Below, piece after piece: positions 1 to 8,988 of a DNA stretch of 64,000 nucleotides. The stretch is taken from positions 233,549-297,548 of the forward strand of contig JAHEGD010000004.1 in assembly GCA_024639885.1 (NCBI GenBank), written 5' to 3'. The position numbers and the translations under genes were made by a program. Origin of the DNA: Porticoccaceae bacterium (GTDB lineage Bacteria; Pseudomonadota; Gammaproteobacteria; Pseudomonadales; Porticoccaceae). Under the pieces are notes generated by a model. It had not been told where the DNA came from and ran no database searches. It saw only the letters and a list, made by a program, of their open reading frames with translations. Every line of letters starts with the position of its first letter. Position 1 is the first letter of the stretch.

Positions 1-560
1 ACCTGCTCCGCGAGCCGCTGGAGTCGGGCGAGATCAACATTATCCGGACCCGCGCCTCGGCGCTGTTCCCGGCCCGCTTTCAGCTGCTGGCGGCCACCAA
101 CCCGTGCCCGTGCGGCTACGCACCGGGGCCGCGCTGCGAGTGCGCCAGCGACCAGATTCGCCGCTACCGGGCCCGGCTCAGCGGGCCGCTGCTCGACCGC
201 ATCGACCTGCAGGTCGAGGTCGCCGCACTCAGCCGCGAGCAGCTCACCGGCCGCCAGCAGCCGGCCGACGGCCCTACCAGCGCCGATTACCGAGCCCGGG
301 TGGCGACTGCCCAGCGCCGTCAGATCGACCGCCAGGGGCAGCTCAACAGCCTGCTCGACCGCGAGCAGTTAGAGCAGCACTGCCCGCTCGACGACGCCCA
401 ACGCCAGCTGCTCGGCAGCGCTATCGAGCGCTACGGGCTGTCGGCGCGCAGCTACTACCGGGTGCTGCGGGTAACCCGCACGCTGGCCGACCTGCGCGAT
501 GCCGAGCAACCCAACCTCGACGACCTCTATGAGGCGCTGAGCCTGCGGATGGGTGAGTAA
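1..560 (+). CDS. comM: ComM/YifB-family Mg-chelatase-like AAA+ ATPase, C-terminal part
   Basis: The reading frame enters the window at base 3 and stops at 560, leaving 185 residues of the C-terminal end. The visible part has the AAA+ core segment with the NPCPCGY motif, which is typical of YifB/ComM, and a sensor region with LSGPLLDRIDL. The C-terminal helical Mg-chelatase-like domain follows (SARSYYRVLRVTRTLADL). In the family, ComM is a hexameric helicase that promotes branch migration during natural transformation; this role is known from homologues and not shown here. The N-terminal Lon-like and Walker A parts lie outside the window. Identification of the family is secure; the specific symbol is slightly less so. 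Confidence 0.88.
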   Translation, partial: LLREPLESGEINIIRTRASALFPARFQLLAATNPCPCGYAPGPRCECASDQIRRYRARLSGPLLDRIDLQVEVAALSREQLTGRQQPADGPTSADYRARVATAQRRQIDRQGQLNSLLDREQLEQHCPLDDAQRQLLGSAIERYGLSARSYYRVLRVTRTLADLRDAEQPNLDDLYEALSLRMGE

Positions 561-636
561 TGAGGTAGCTCGGCATCGGCACTAGTATTCGGCATTTTTA
601 GGAACTATGTTTAGACCATTAAGCGGGAGGACGGCC

Positions 637-915
637 ATGAAATATTCTTCGCAAATCAAACCGATCAGCTATCTAAAAACCCATGCGGCCAGCGTGCTGG
701 AGGAGTTATCGGTTCAGGACGAACCACTGATCATCACCCAAAACGGCGAAGCCAAAGCTGTGATCCAAGGGGTGAAAAGCTACGAGAAGACCCAGCAGAC
801 TCTCGCTCTGCTAAGAATATTGGCCCTTGGCCAACAGCAGATCGACGCCGGCAACGTCACCCCGGCCGCAGAGGCGATTGCGCGGCTGCGCACTCAATAC
901 CGTGGCGATCAGTGA
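637..915 (+). CDS. Phd/YefM-type antitoxin
   Basis: This 92-residue protein has the Phd/YefM fold signature: PISYLKTHAASVLEEL, then PLIITQNGEAKAVI, then a C-terminal helical tail that would bind a toxin. The ATG at 637 is chosen over an in-frame ATG at 607 because GGGAGG lies at 625-630 with ideal spacing. In the family, the N-terminal half dimerises and binds the operator and the tail neutralises a RelE/ParE toxin. The stop codon overlaps the toxin GTG start (GTGA, 912-915), so translation was probably coupled. Its toxin partner carries an in-frame stop, so this antitoxin may be an orphan. Confidence 0.82.
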   Translation: MKYSSQIKPISYLKTHAASVLEELSVQDEPLIITQNGEAKAVIQGVKSYEKTQQTLALLRILALGQQQIDAGNVTPAAEAIARLRTQYRGDQ

Positions 916-1238
916 GCTTTTCGGTCTTCCTTAGCGCCGACGCTGACCACGATCTTGAGGGTATTTGCGGTTAAATCGCCAGGCACGACTGGTCAGCGGC
1001 CGCCAACTCGATGCTCGATCAAATCGAGGCGGTATGCGCTGCGCTAGCCGATAACCCGCAGCGCGGCAGCTACCCGGCGGAGCTGGTTGGGCGGGGCAAA
1101 AACACCTACCGCGAGCTCTACTTTAAACCCTATCGGGTTATCTACCAGATCAAGGGCGGAACGGTGGTGATTGCCATGATCGCCGATGGACGCCGCGACC
1201 TAGTCAACCTCTTAGAGCAGCGCCTTTTTCGCAGTTAG
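912..1238 (+). pseudogene. RelE/ParE-family toxin interrupted by an in-frame TAA
   Basis: Reading from GTG 912 in the frame of the downstream open stretch gives a RelE/ParE-like protein, starting SFSVFLSADADHDLEGI. It is broken by TAA at 972-974 where homologues usually have an aromatic residue before IA(R/E)HD. The frame then continues uninterrupted to 1238 with the typical toxin core: ANSMLDQIEAVC, NPQRGSYPAEL, ELYFKPYRVIYQI and VVIAMIADGRRD. Everything else about the gene looks conserved, so a single point change (TAT or TAC to TAA) explains the break. An ATG at 1011 could restart a 75-residue fragment, but this would lack the first strand and helix. A sequencing error is the alternative. 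Confidence 0.78.
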
Positions 1239-1243
1239 CTCAG

Positions 1244-2746
<1,503 letters not shown>

Positions 2747-2789
2747 GGCAGTACCTTTGGCGCCGCGCTGGGCGGCGGTGGTTAAACTG

Positions 2790-3885
2790 TTATAGCCCCG
2801 CTTTTAGCGAAGCCTCGATAAACGGGTCGAGTTTGCCGTCGAGCACCGCCTGGGTGTTGCGGGTCTCAACGCCGGTGCGCAGGTCTTTGATACGCGCATC
2901 GTCGAGCACATAAGAGCGGATCTGGCTCCCCCAGCCGATATCCGACTTGGCGTCTTCGGTCGCCTGGGCGGCCGCTTGGCGCTCCATCATCTCTTTTTCG
3001 TAGAGCTTGGCGCGCAGCATCTTCCAACATTTATCGCGGTTCTGGTGCTGTGAGCGCTCGCTCTGGCACTGCACCACAATGCCACTCGGAGCGTGGGTCA
3101 GGCGCACCGCCGAGTCGGTCTTGTTAATATGCTGGCCGCCCGCCCCAGAGGCGCGGTAGGTGTCGGTGCGGACATCGGCGGGGTTGATCTCGATCTCGAT
3201 GTTGTCGTCGATCTCGGGCGCCACAAACACCGCCGAGAACGAGGTGTGGCGGCGGTTGCCGGAGTCAAACGGCGACTTGCGCACTAGCCGGTGGACGCCG
3301 ATCTCGGTGCGCAGCCAACCAAATGCGTAGTCGCCCTCAATCTGCACCGTGGCGCTTTTGACACCGGCCACCTCGCCCGCCGAGCACTCCACCAGGGTCG
3401 CCTTGAAGCCCTTGTCGTCGGCCCAGCGCAGGTACATGCGCAGCAGCATCTCGGCCCAATCTTGCGCCTCGGTGCCGCCAGAGCCGGCTTGAATATCCAA
3501 ATAAGCGTTGGCCGGGTCCATCTCACCGGAGAACATCCGCCGGAACTCCAGCTGTGCCAGCGCGGCCTCGAGCCGGGCGATCTCTTCGACCACCGCATCA
3601 ACGGTCTCGCTGTCGTCCTCTTCTACCGCCATATCGAGCAACTCGCGGCTGTCGTTGACACCGCTGTCGAGCGTGTCAATGGTGGCGACGACCGCCTCCA
3701 GCGCCGAGCGCTCGCGACCGAGCGCTTGGGCGCGCTCGGCGTCGTTCCAGACATCCGGTTCGGCCAGCTCTAGCTCAACTTCGGCGAGCCGCTCCTGCTT
3801 GTCAGCGTAGTCAAAGATACCCCCTAAGCACGTCGGTGCGGGCGGCCAGATCGTCTAATGCGGTGTAGTGGGGGTTAACTTCCAT
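2790..3885 (-). CDS. prfB: peptide chain release factor 2 (programmed +1 frameshift)
   Basis: RF2 releases the polypeptide at UGA and UAA codons. The gene is in two frames. ATG 3885 starts a 24-residue leader that ends at TGA (3813-3811), and the rest continues in the +1 frame from GAC at 3812 to the stop at 2790, giving 364 residues in total (E. coli 365). The junction has the E. coli slippery site. The GGQ peptidyl-hydrolysis motif is present ([11 protein letters not shown]), as are [15 protein letters not shown] and the C-terminal [15 protein letters not shown]. High RF2 favours termination at the internal UGA and low RF2 favours frameshifting, which gives autoregulation. It is followed by lysS. 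Confidence 0.97.
3811..3832 (-). promoter_or_regulatory. RF2 programmed frameshift site
   Basis: On the minus strand the sequence reads CTT AGG GGG TAT CTT TGA C. The AGGGGG element (3820-3825) is the internal Shine-Dalgarno-like stimulator, CTT is the slippery P-site codon and TGA (3813-3811) is the in-frame RF2-dependent stop. This is the same arrangement as in E. coli prfB, with the same spacing. Confidence 0.95.
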
Positions 3886-4033
3886 AACTGTTCCAGAACC
3901 GGTAGAGCTCAGTGCGAGCAAGCCGCGCATTTTAGCCCACCGCGGTAGAGGGCGTCCATGGATGCGGTGGGTTACCGTCTCATCACACGCCAACGGTTAA
4001 CCGCGGTCACAAGCGCAGTTGCAGCGACGCTTT

Positions 4034-4069
4034 TCATGATATATCTTGAAACTATTAGATATTTCATGA
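4034..4069. promoter_or_regulatory. imperfect inverted repeat, probable toxin-antitoxin operator
   Basis: TCATGATATATC (4034-4045) and GATATTTCATGA (4058-4069) are inverted copies that match at 11 of 12 positions and are separated by 12 bases. The region is AT-rich in an otherwise GC-rich window. It ends two bases before the AGGAG ribosome site (4071-4075) of the antitoxin gene. Position and symmetry fit an operator bound by the downstream antitoxin or toxin-antitoxin complex. This is inference from layout. Confidence 0.6.
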
Positions 4070-4082
4070 CAGGAGCTAACCA

Positions 4083-4310
4083 ATGTCTGCAGCCAGAGAA
4101 AAATTTGCCACCCAAGTTGATAGTGAACTACTCCAATCACTGCGTGGGCTGGCCAAGGCTGAAGGTCGTCAAATCCAAGCCGTCGTAGAGGATGCGCTGC
4201 GCGATCATCTTGCCGCCAAACAGGGTAACAAGGGGCGCGAGCACGTTATGGCCGCCTACCTCAAGAGCACTGAGCGTTACGCTGGGCTCTACGAGAAGCT
4301 TGCCCAGTGA
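4083..4310 (+). CDS. antitoxin of a Doc-type toxin-antitoxin pair (ribbon-helix-helix-like)
   Basis: A 75-residue protein whose N-terminal strand and two helices (REKFATQVDSELLQSLRGLA, then EGRQIQAVVEDALRDHL) look like a ribbon-helix-helix DNA-binding domain. It has a basic linker and an aromatic C-terminal helix (AYLKSTERYAGLYEKL) suited to toxin binding. AGGAG at 4071-4075 supports the ATG at 4083. The TGA overlaps the GTG start of the toxin gene (GTGA, 4307-4310), the usual coupling in such modules. The imperfect inverted repeat just upstream is the likely autoregulatory operator. Assignment rests mainly on the partner gene. Confidence 0.75.
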   Translation: MSAAREKFATQVDSELLQSLRGLAKAEGRQIQAVVEDALRDHLAAKQGNKGREHVMAAYLKSTERYAGLYEKLAQ

Positions 4311-4684
4311 GCTACGACTACTTGAGGGTGGCAGATATCCTCGCCATCCACGACGACCAGATCAGTCGCTTTGGTGGCGGTCATGGGGTACGTGATCCGG
4401 GGCTGCTTGAGGCAGCTCTGTTCAGGCCGCAAACCGGCTATTATTCAACTCTAGTTGAGGAAGCCGCTGCGCTCTGGGAGAGCCTCTCACAAAACCAGCC
4501 CTTTATTGACGGAAATAAACGCACGGCCTTTGCCGCCACTTATGTTTTTCTAGCCATCAATGGCTTACAGCTGACCGCCACTGACCAGCAAGCCCAGACC
4601 TTTGTACTGGGACTGTATAGCTCTGCCAGTCTAAATTTTGATAACTTGCGCGACTGGCTTAACAACAACACCACTACTCTGTAG
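4307..4684 (+). CDS. doc: Doc/Fic-family toxin with His replaced in the active-site motif
   Basis: This 125-residue protein belongs to the death-on-curing family: RVADILAIHDDQISRFGG, then VRDPGLLEAALFRPQTGYY, then the Fic motif region FIDGNKRTAFAATYVFLAING. Doc phosphorylates and inactivates EF-Tu in the characterised P1 system. The family motif is H-x-F-x-D-[GA]-N-K-R. Here the sequence is NQPFIDGNKR, with Gln64 (CAG at 4496-4498) in place of the catalytic His. The rest of the motif, including the Asp and the Asn-Lys-Arg loop, is intact and there is no frameshift. The protein is therefore probably catalytically weak or dead. The GTG start overlaps the antitoxin stop. Confidence 0.88.
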   Translation: MSYDYLRVADILAIHDDQISRFGGGHGVRDPGLLEAALFRPQTGYYSTLVEEAAALWESLSQNQPFIDGNKRTAFAATYVFLAINGLQLTATDQQAQTFVLGLYSSASLNFDNLRDWLNNNTTTL

Positions 4685-4747
4685 ATCTAGGCTCATAATT
4701 TAATGCTGTGCGCTGATGAGCCACAAACCCGACGGCGACAACCAACC

Positions 4748-5854
4748 ATGAAAAAAACACTCCTGACACTCTCTGCCGGCCTACTCGGCTACCTACTGTT
4801 TTGGCCAGTTGCCGTCGACCCGGTCGCTTGGCAGAGTCCGCCGTCAACCGGCTACAGTGGCCCGTTTGCCAGCAACCGGGCGCTCTCCGCGATCGAGCGG
4901 CTGCCGATCGAAACTGACGGCGCCGGTCTGCACGGCCCTGAAGCGGTCGCCCAAGGCGCCGATGGGCTACTCTATTTCTCAACTGGCGAGGGCTGGATCG
5001 TCCGCCACAACCCGAGCAGCGGCGACAGCCAGCGCTGGGTTGATGTGGGTGGCCGACCGCTCGGGTTGGTGTTTGACGCAGCCGGTAATCTGCTAGTCGC
5101 CAACGCCTACTTGGGGCTGCAGTCAGTCGCTGCAGACGGCACCGTCACCCTGCTCACCAACCGCGTCGACGGCCGTCAGATTGAGTACGCCGACGACCTC
5201 GATATCGGCCCCGACGGCACCGTCTATTTTAGTGACGCCTCGACCAAGTTTGGCGCCGAACGGCACGGCGGCACCTACCCGGCGAGTATTCTCGACCTGC
5301 TCGAGCACGGCGGCCACGGCGAACTGCTCGCCTACTCGCCGGCGACCGGAACCACCACCACCCTGTTGGCCGGCCTGCAGTTTGCCAACGGCGTGGCAGT
5401 ATCGCCCAAAGGCGACTACGTACTGGTCAACGAAACCGGTAGCAGCCGGATCAGCCGCTACTGGCTGAGTGGCGAGCGGGCCGGCAGCCACGACATATTT
5501 ATCGATCGCCTGCCCGGCTATCCGGACAATATTGTTCGCAGTGGCGATCTGTTCTGGGTCGGGCTGGTCTCGCCGCGGCTGCCGGTGCTTGACAAACTGG
5601 CCGGCTGGCCGCAGCTGCGACGGCTGCTGGCGCGGCTTCCGGCGCAACTTAAACCGGCCGCGGTCCACTACAGCCACCTGTTCGCTATCGATGCCAACGG
5701 CGTTGTGGTCCAGTCACTGCAAGACCCGGCCGGTGGCTATCACACCGTCACTGGCGGTCTCGAAGTCACCGCCGGCAGCAACCGCTGGCTCTACCTGACC
5801 AGCCTTCACGAGAGCAGCCTGGCGCGCCTAGCACTGCCGGTCGCCAAGCCATAG
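4748..5854 (+). CDS. SMP-30/strictosidine synthase-like beta-propeller protein, membrane-anchored
   Basis: 368 residues. The ATG at 4748 gives an N-terminal hydrophobic segment (TLLTLSAGLLGYLLFWPVAV, a signal anchor), whereas the longer frame from 4703 would bury it. The body has the repeating propeller strands of the SMP-30/gluconolactonase and strictosidine synthase-like group: HGPEAVAQGADGLLYFSTGEG, YADDLDIGPDGTVYFSDAS, LLAGLQFANGVAVSPKGDYV and PGYPDNIVRSGDLFWVGL. Relatives include lactonases and membrane-associated arylesterase-like proteins. The substrate cannot be told from sequence. It stands alone between the Doc module and selO. Confidence 0.8.
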   Translation: MKKTLLTLSAGLLGYLLFWPVAVDPVAWQSPPSTGYSGPFASNRALSAIERLPIETDGAGLHGPEAVAQGADGLLYFSTGEGWIVRHNPSSGDSQRWVDVGGRPLGLVFDAAGNLLVANAYLGLQSVAADGTVTLLTNRVDGRQIEYADDLDIGPDGTVYFSDASTKFGAERHGGTYPASILDLLEHGGHGELLAYSPATGTTTTLLAGLQFANGVAVSPKGDYVLVNETGSSRISRYWLSGERAGSHDIFIDRLPGYPDNIVRSGDLFWVGLVSPRLPVLDKLAGWPQLRRLLARLPAQLKPAAVHYSHLFAIDANGVVVQSLQDPAGGYHTVTGGLEVTAGSNRWLYLTSLHESSLARLALPVAKP

Positions 5855-5868
5855 ACCCAACAATGGCG

Positions 5869-5899
5869 TGGACAAATAATGCGTTGGGCAGGGTATGCT
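5869..5899 (+). promoter_or_regulatory. possible selO promoter with leaderless transcript
   Basis: TGGACA at 5869-5874 and TATGCT at 5894-5899 resemble -35 and -10 elements with a 19-base spacer, which is longer than ideal. The -10 ends only six bases before the ATG at 5906, so a transcript from it would begin at or next to the start codon. The call is weak. Confidence 0.3.
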
Positions 5900-5905
5900 G
5901 GCGCC

Positions 5906-7384
5906 ATGAAAACTCTCGCCGACCAGCTCGACAACTCGTTTTATCAGCGCTTTAACAGCGCCACCCCGGCGCTGCTCAGCGCCGTCCAGCCGGCGCCACT
6001 CACCAACCCGCGCTGGGGCCACCGCAATCTCGACCTGATGGCCGAGCTGGGCATTGACCCGGCCGCGCCGGGGCTGCTTGAACTGCTCGCCGGCAGCCGC
6101 GCACCCTCGCCACTGACCCCCTATGCGGCGGTCTACTCCGGCCACCAATTTGGCCACTGGGCCGGCCAACTCGGCGACGGCCGCGCGCTCACCCTAGGTG
6201 AGCTAAACGGCGCTGACGGCGGCTGCTGGGAGCTGCAGCTCAAAGGCGCCGGCCCGACCCCCTACTCGCGGTTTGCCGATGGCCGCGCGGTACTGCGCTC
6301 CAGCATCCGCGAATACCTCTGCAGCGAGGCGATGCACGGCCTCGGTATCCCGACCACGCGGGCACTGTCACTGGTTGATAGCGACAGTCCGGTCCAGCGC
6401 GAGCGGGTCGAGCGCGGCGCGGTAGTCTGCCGGCTGGCGCGCAGCTTCATCCGCTTTGGCCACTTCGAGCACTTTCACTACGCAGGCCAAGCGCAGACCG
6501 TTGCGACGCTGGCCGACTACCTGATCGAGCAACACTTTCCCGACTGGCTGGCGCTACCTGCCGAGCAGCGCCACCTGCAGCTATTTGCCAACACGGTGAC
6601 CGCCACCGCGACTACTATCGCCGCATGGCAGGCGGTCGGCTTCGCCCACGGGGTGCTCAATACCGACAACATGTCGCTGCTTGGCGACACCCTCGACTAC
6701 GGCCCGTTTGGCTTTTTAGACAGCTACCAGCCGGGCTTTATCTGCAACCACAGCGACAGCGGCGGCCGCTACGCCTTTAACAAACAGCCGATGATTGGGC
6801 TGTGGAATCTCAATGCGCTGGCCAACGCCTTCCTGTCGCTGCTGCCCAGCGAGCTGCTGGTGGAGCAGCTGGGCAGCTACCAACAACAATTTGAGGCCGC
6901 CTACCGCGCCCGCATGACCGCCAAACTCGGCCTGCCGGCGGCAGCCGATGCACAGCAGCTGGACGCCGTGCTGCAACCGCTGCTGGCGCTGCTCGCAGAG
7001 GGCGGCGCCGACTACACCCGGTTCTTCCGCCGGCTGGCGCTGTTTGGCAGCGACCAAGAGCCGGCGCTGGCCGCTGAGGTCGGCGAGCCGTGGCAACAGC
7101 AGGCATGGCAGCAGTGGCGCAGCAGCTACACGGCAGCGCTAACTGAACAACCGGCCGATGCTGACCAGCGGCAACTGTCGATGCTAGCGGTCAATCCCAA
7201 ATATATCTTGCGCAACTACCTCGCCGAGCAAGCCATTCAAGCCGCCGAAGCGGGCGACTACGGCCAGCTGGAACGGCTCTTTGCGGTGCTCAAACAGCCC
7301 TACGCCGAGCAGCCCGAGTACGACAAACTGGCGGCACTGCCGCCGGCTTGGGCGGCCGCGATCTCGATCAGCTGTTCATCGTAA
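5906..7384 (+). CDS. selO: protein adenylyltransferase SelO
   Basis: This 492-residue pseudokinase-fold enzyme (YdiU/SelO family, UPF0061) transfers AMP from ATP to Ser, Thr or Tyr of target proteins and is linked to redox stress. The ATG at 5906 is preferred over the upstream in-frame ATG at 5879 because homologues begin close to it. Conserved segments are visible: YSGHQFGHWAGQLGDGRA, LQLKGAGPTPYSRFADGRAV, the catalytic-region HGVLNTDNMSLLG, and DYGPFGFLDSY. The C-terminus ends ISCSS, which matches the bacterial Cys version of the eukaryotic Sec-containing tail. A full-length, single-gene unit. Confidence 0.95.
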   Translation: MKTLADQLDNSFYQRFNSATPALLSAVQPAPLTNPRWGHRNLDLMAELGIDPAAPGLLELLAGSRAPSPLTPYAAVYSGHQFGHWAGQLGDGRALTLGELNGADGGCWELQLKGAGPTPYSRFADGRAVLRSSIREYLCSEAMHGLGIPTTRALSLVDSDSPVQRERVERGAVVCRLARSFIRFGHFEHFHYAGQAQTVATLADYLIEQHFPDWLALPAEQRHLQLFANTVTATATTIAAWQAVGFAHGVLNTDNMSLLGDTLDYGPFGFLDSYQPGFICNHSDSGGRYAFNKQPMIGLWNLNALANAFLSLLPSELLVEQLGSYQQQFEAAYRARMTAKLGLPAAADAQQLDAVLQPLLALLAEGGADYTRFFRRLALFGSDQEPALAAEVGEPWQQQAWQQWRSSYTAALTEQPADADQRQLSMLAVNPKYILRNYLAEQAIQAAEAGDYGQLERLFAVLKQPYAEQPEYDKLAALPPAWAAAISISCSS

Positions 7385-7402
7385 CCATACGACAAGGTCA
7401 CT

Positions 7403-7432
7403 TTGGCGGCGCGCTAAAAAAGTTGCTATGCT
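7403..7432 (+). promoter_or_regulatory. possible promoter of the ParE module
   Basis: TTGGCG (7403-7408) and TATGCT (7427-7432) with an 18-base spacer, each matching four of six consensus positions. They lie 28 bases upstream of the antitoxin ATG. Weak support from position only. Confidence 0.3.
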
Positions 7433-7460
7433 CAGACAATGAGTGATTGAGGTACTGCCT

Positions 7461-7649
7461 ATGGCCACCGCCGATATTAAAGCGATCGCCCACCAGCTGA
7501 TCGACCAACTACCAGAAACTACCAGCTGGGATGAGTTAATCTACCAGCTAGAGCTGCGCGCCAGTATCGAACAGGGTATTCGCGAAAGCGATCAGGGGCT
7601 GACTTACACTACCGATCAGCTCAGCGCCCAGCTTGGGCTGGGCAGTTGA
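7461..7649 (+). CDS. small antitoxin of a ParE-type toxin
   Basis: A 62-residue acidic helical protein (AIAHQLIDQLPETTSWDELIYQLELRASIEQGIRESD). The DQLPETxTWDELIY pattern is seen in small addiction-module antitoxins encoded just before ParE toxins. Translation is placed at ATG 7461 with TGAGG upstream rather than at the GTG at 7443. The downstream toxin frame begins four bases after its stop. There is no obvious classical DNA-binding motif in so short a protein. The antitoxin call depends on the adjacent toxin. Confidence 0.72.
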   Translation: MATADIKAIAHQLIDQLPETTSWDELIYQLELRASIEQGIRESDQGLTYTTDQLSAQLGLGS

Positions 7650-7653
7650 GCGG

Positions 7654-7983
7654 GTGGACGTCGTCTGGTCTCGCCAGGCGCGCAAACAACTGAGTGAGAT
7701 TCACCGACGCCTGATCAGTGAGCTGGATTCGCCAGCAGCTGCCCAAAAACTGTTGCAGCGTATCATCGCGCGCGGCCAACAGATTACCGCAATGCCCAGC
7801 AGTGGACGGGCATTGACGGGCTACGGCAACCGCAACCTCCGCGAATTGCTTGAGAATCCGTACCGGATTATCTATCTGGTCGGCGACCACCATGTCACTG
7901 TCATCTCAGTTTTTCACCAGCGCAGGCTACTGACTGCCAGCCGCCTGCTACGCGGCGCAACCGATGACAGAGGCCGCCGCTAG
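7654..7983 (+). CDS. ParE/RelE-family toxin
   Basis: A 109-residue basic protein from GTG 7654; a TTG at 7633 would add seven residues overlapping the antitoxin. ParE hallmarks are present in order: VVWSRQARKQLSEIHRRL, SPAAAQKLLQRII, PSSGRALTGYGNRNLRELL, and the core strands NPYRIIYLVGDHHVTVISVFHQRR. ParE toxins poison DNA gyrase, while RelE relatives cleave mRNA; the sequence alone does not separate these. No internal stop or missing core strand is seen, so this is the only one of the three toxins in this region that looks intact. It is followed convergently by meaB. Confidence 0.85.
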   Translation: MDVVWSRQARKQLSEIHRRLISELDSPAAAQKLLQRIIARGQQITAMPSSGRALTGYGNRNLRELLENPYRIIYLVGDHHVTVISVFHQRRLLTASRLLRGATDDRGRR

Positions 7984-7993
7984 CTGACGAGGC

Positions 7994-8983
7994 TCAGCTG
8001 GATCGAAACAGTTCGATTAACTGCAGTGCCGCTGCAGTGGCGGGCAACTCGCCGGCTACCACTTGCGCCTCGAGCGCCGGCAGTGCTCGCTTAACGCGCG
8101 GGTCGCTGCGCAGGTCGTTGAGCAGGCTCTCGCCCATTTCGCTCCACATCCAGCTGCGCGCCTGCTCGGCGCGCCGTTTGGCGAGCGCCTCGCCGTCGGC
8201 CATCGCGGCGTAAAACGCCTCGATAGCCGCCCACACCGCATCGATCTGCTCGCCGTGCAGCGCCGAGCAGGCCAGCGCTCGCGGCTGCCACTGGGCGCAG
8301 CGGCTCTGCATAAAGTGCAACGCCGAGCGGTAGTCGGCGAGGGTCTGGTTGGCGATGTTGCGCTGCTCGCCGTCGGCTTTGTTGACCACCACCAGGTCGG
8401 CCAGCTCCATGATGCCGCGCTTGATGCCCTGCAGCTCATCGCCGCCACTGGGCAGCAGCAGCAACATAAACAGGTCGGCCATATCGGCCACCGCGGTCTC
8501 GCTCTGGCCGACCCCGACGGTCTCGATCAGCACCACATCGAAGCCGGCCGCTTCGCACAACAGCAGTGATTCGCGGGTGCGGCGGGTGACGCCGCCGAGC
8601 GTGCGCCCGGCTGGCGAGGGGCGGACAAAAGCGGAAAGGTTGAACGCCAGCGTCTCCATACGGGTCTTGTCGCCGAGAATCGAACCGCCCGACAGCGCCG
8701 AGGTCGGGTCGACCGCCAGCACCGCCACGCGGTGGCCGGCCTCGATCAAGAAACCGCCAAACGCCTCGATAAAGGTCGACTTGCCGACCCCGGGCACCCC
8801 GGAGATACCAATCCGTGAAGCGCCACCAGTGTGTGGCATGATCGCCGCCAGCAGTGCCAGCGCGGCGCGGCGGTGGTCTGGGAGGGTCGACTCAACCAGG
8901 GTGATGCCCTTGGCGAGCGCGCGGCGGTTGCCGGCGACAATGTCGGCGGCAAGCTGCGCGGGGTCGACCGGCGGGGTGGCCAC
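7994..8983 (-). CDS. meaB: methylmalonyl-CoA mutase-associated GTPase MeaB
   Basis: This 329-residue G3E-type GTPase (ArgK/MeaB) gates cofactor loading and protects adenosylcobalamin-dependent methylmalonyl-CoA mutase. The Walker A loop is GISGVPGVGKST and the switch region includes AVLAVDPTS. FDVVLIETVGVGQSE and the base-recognition NKAD (VVNKADGEQ) follow. The start is GTG at 8983, six bases after the pccA stop, so it is the last gene of the scpA-pccB-pccA-meaB unit. The context with the mutase makes MeaB far more likely than any arginine-transport role. Confidence 0.95.
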   Translation of the reverse strand: MATPPVDPAQLAADIVAGNRRALAKGITLVESTLPDHRRAALALLAAIMPHTGGASRIGISGVPGVGKSTFIEAFGGFLIEAGHRVAVLAVDPTSALSGGSILGDKTRMETLAFNLSAFVRPSPAGRTLGGVTRRTRESLLLCEAAGFDVVLIETVGVGQSETAVADMADLFMLLLLPSGGDELQGIKRGIMELADLVVVNKADGEQRNIANQTLADYRSALHFMQSRCAQWQPRALACSALHGEQIDAVWAAIEAFYAAMADGEALAKRRAEQARSWMWSEMGESLLNDLRSDPRVKRALPALEAQVVAGELPATAAALQLIELFRSS

Positions 8984-8988
8984 AGCGG

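Noticed and set aside
4674..4982. Minus-strand open frame of 102 codons
   Set aside because: It overlaps the SMP-30-like gene and has no domain or ribosome site.
5123..5677. Minus-strand open frame of 184 codons
   Set aside because: Antisense shadow of the beta-propeller gene.
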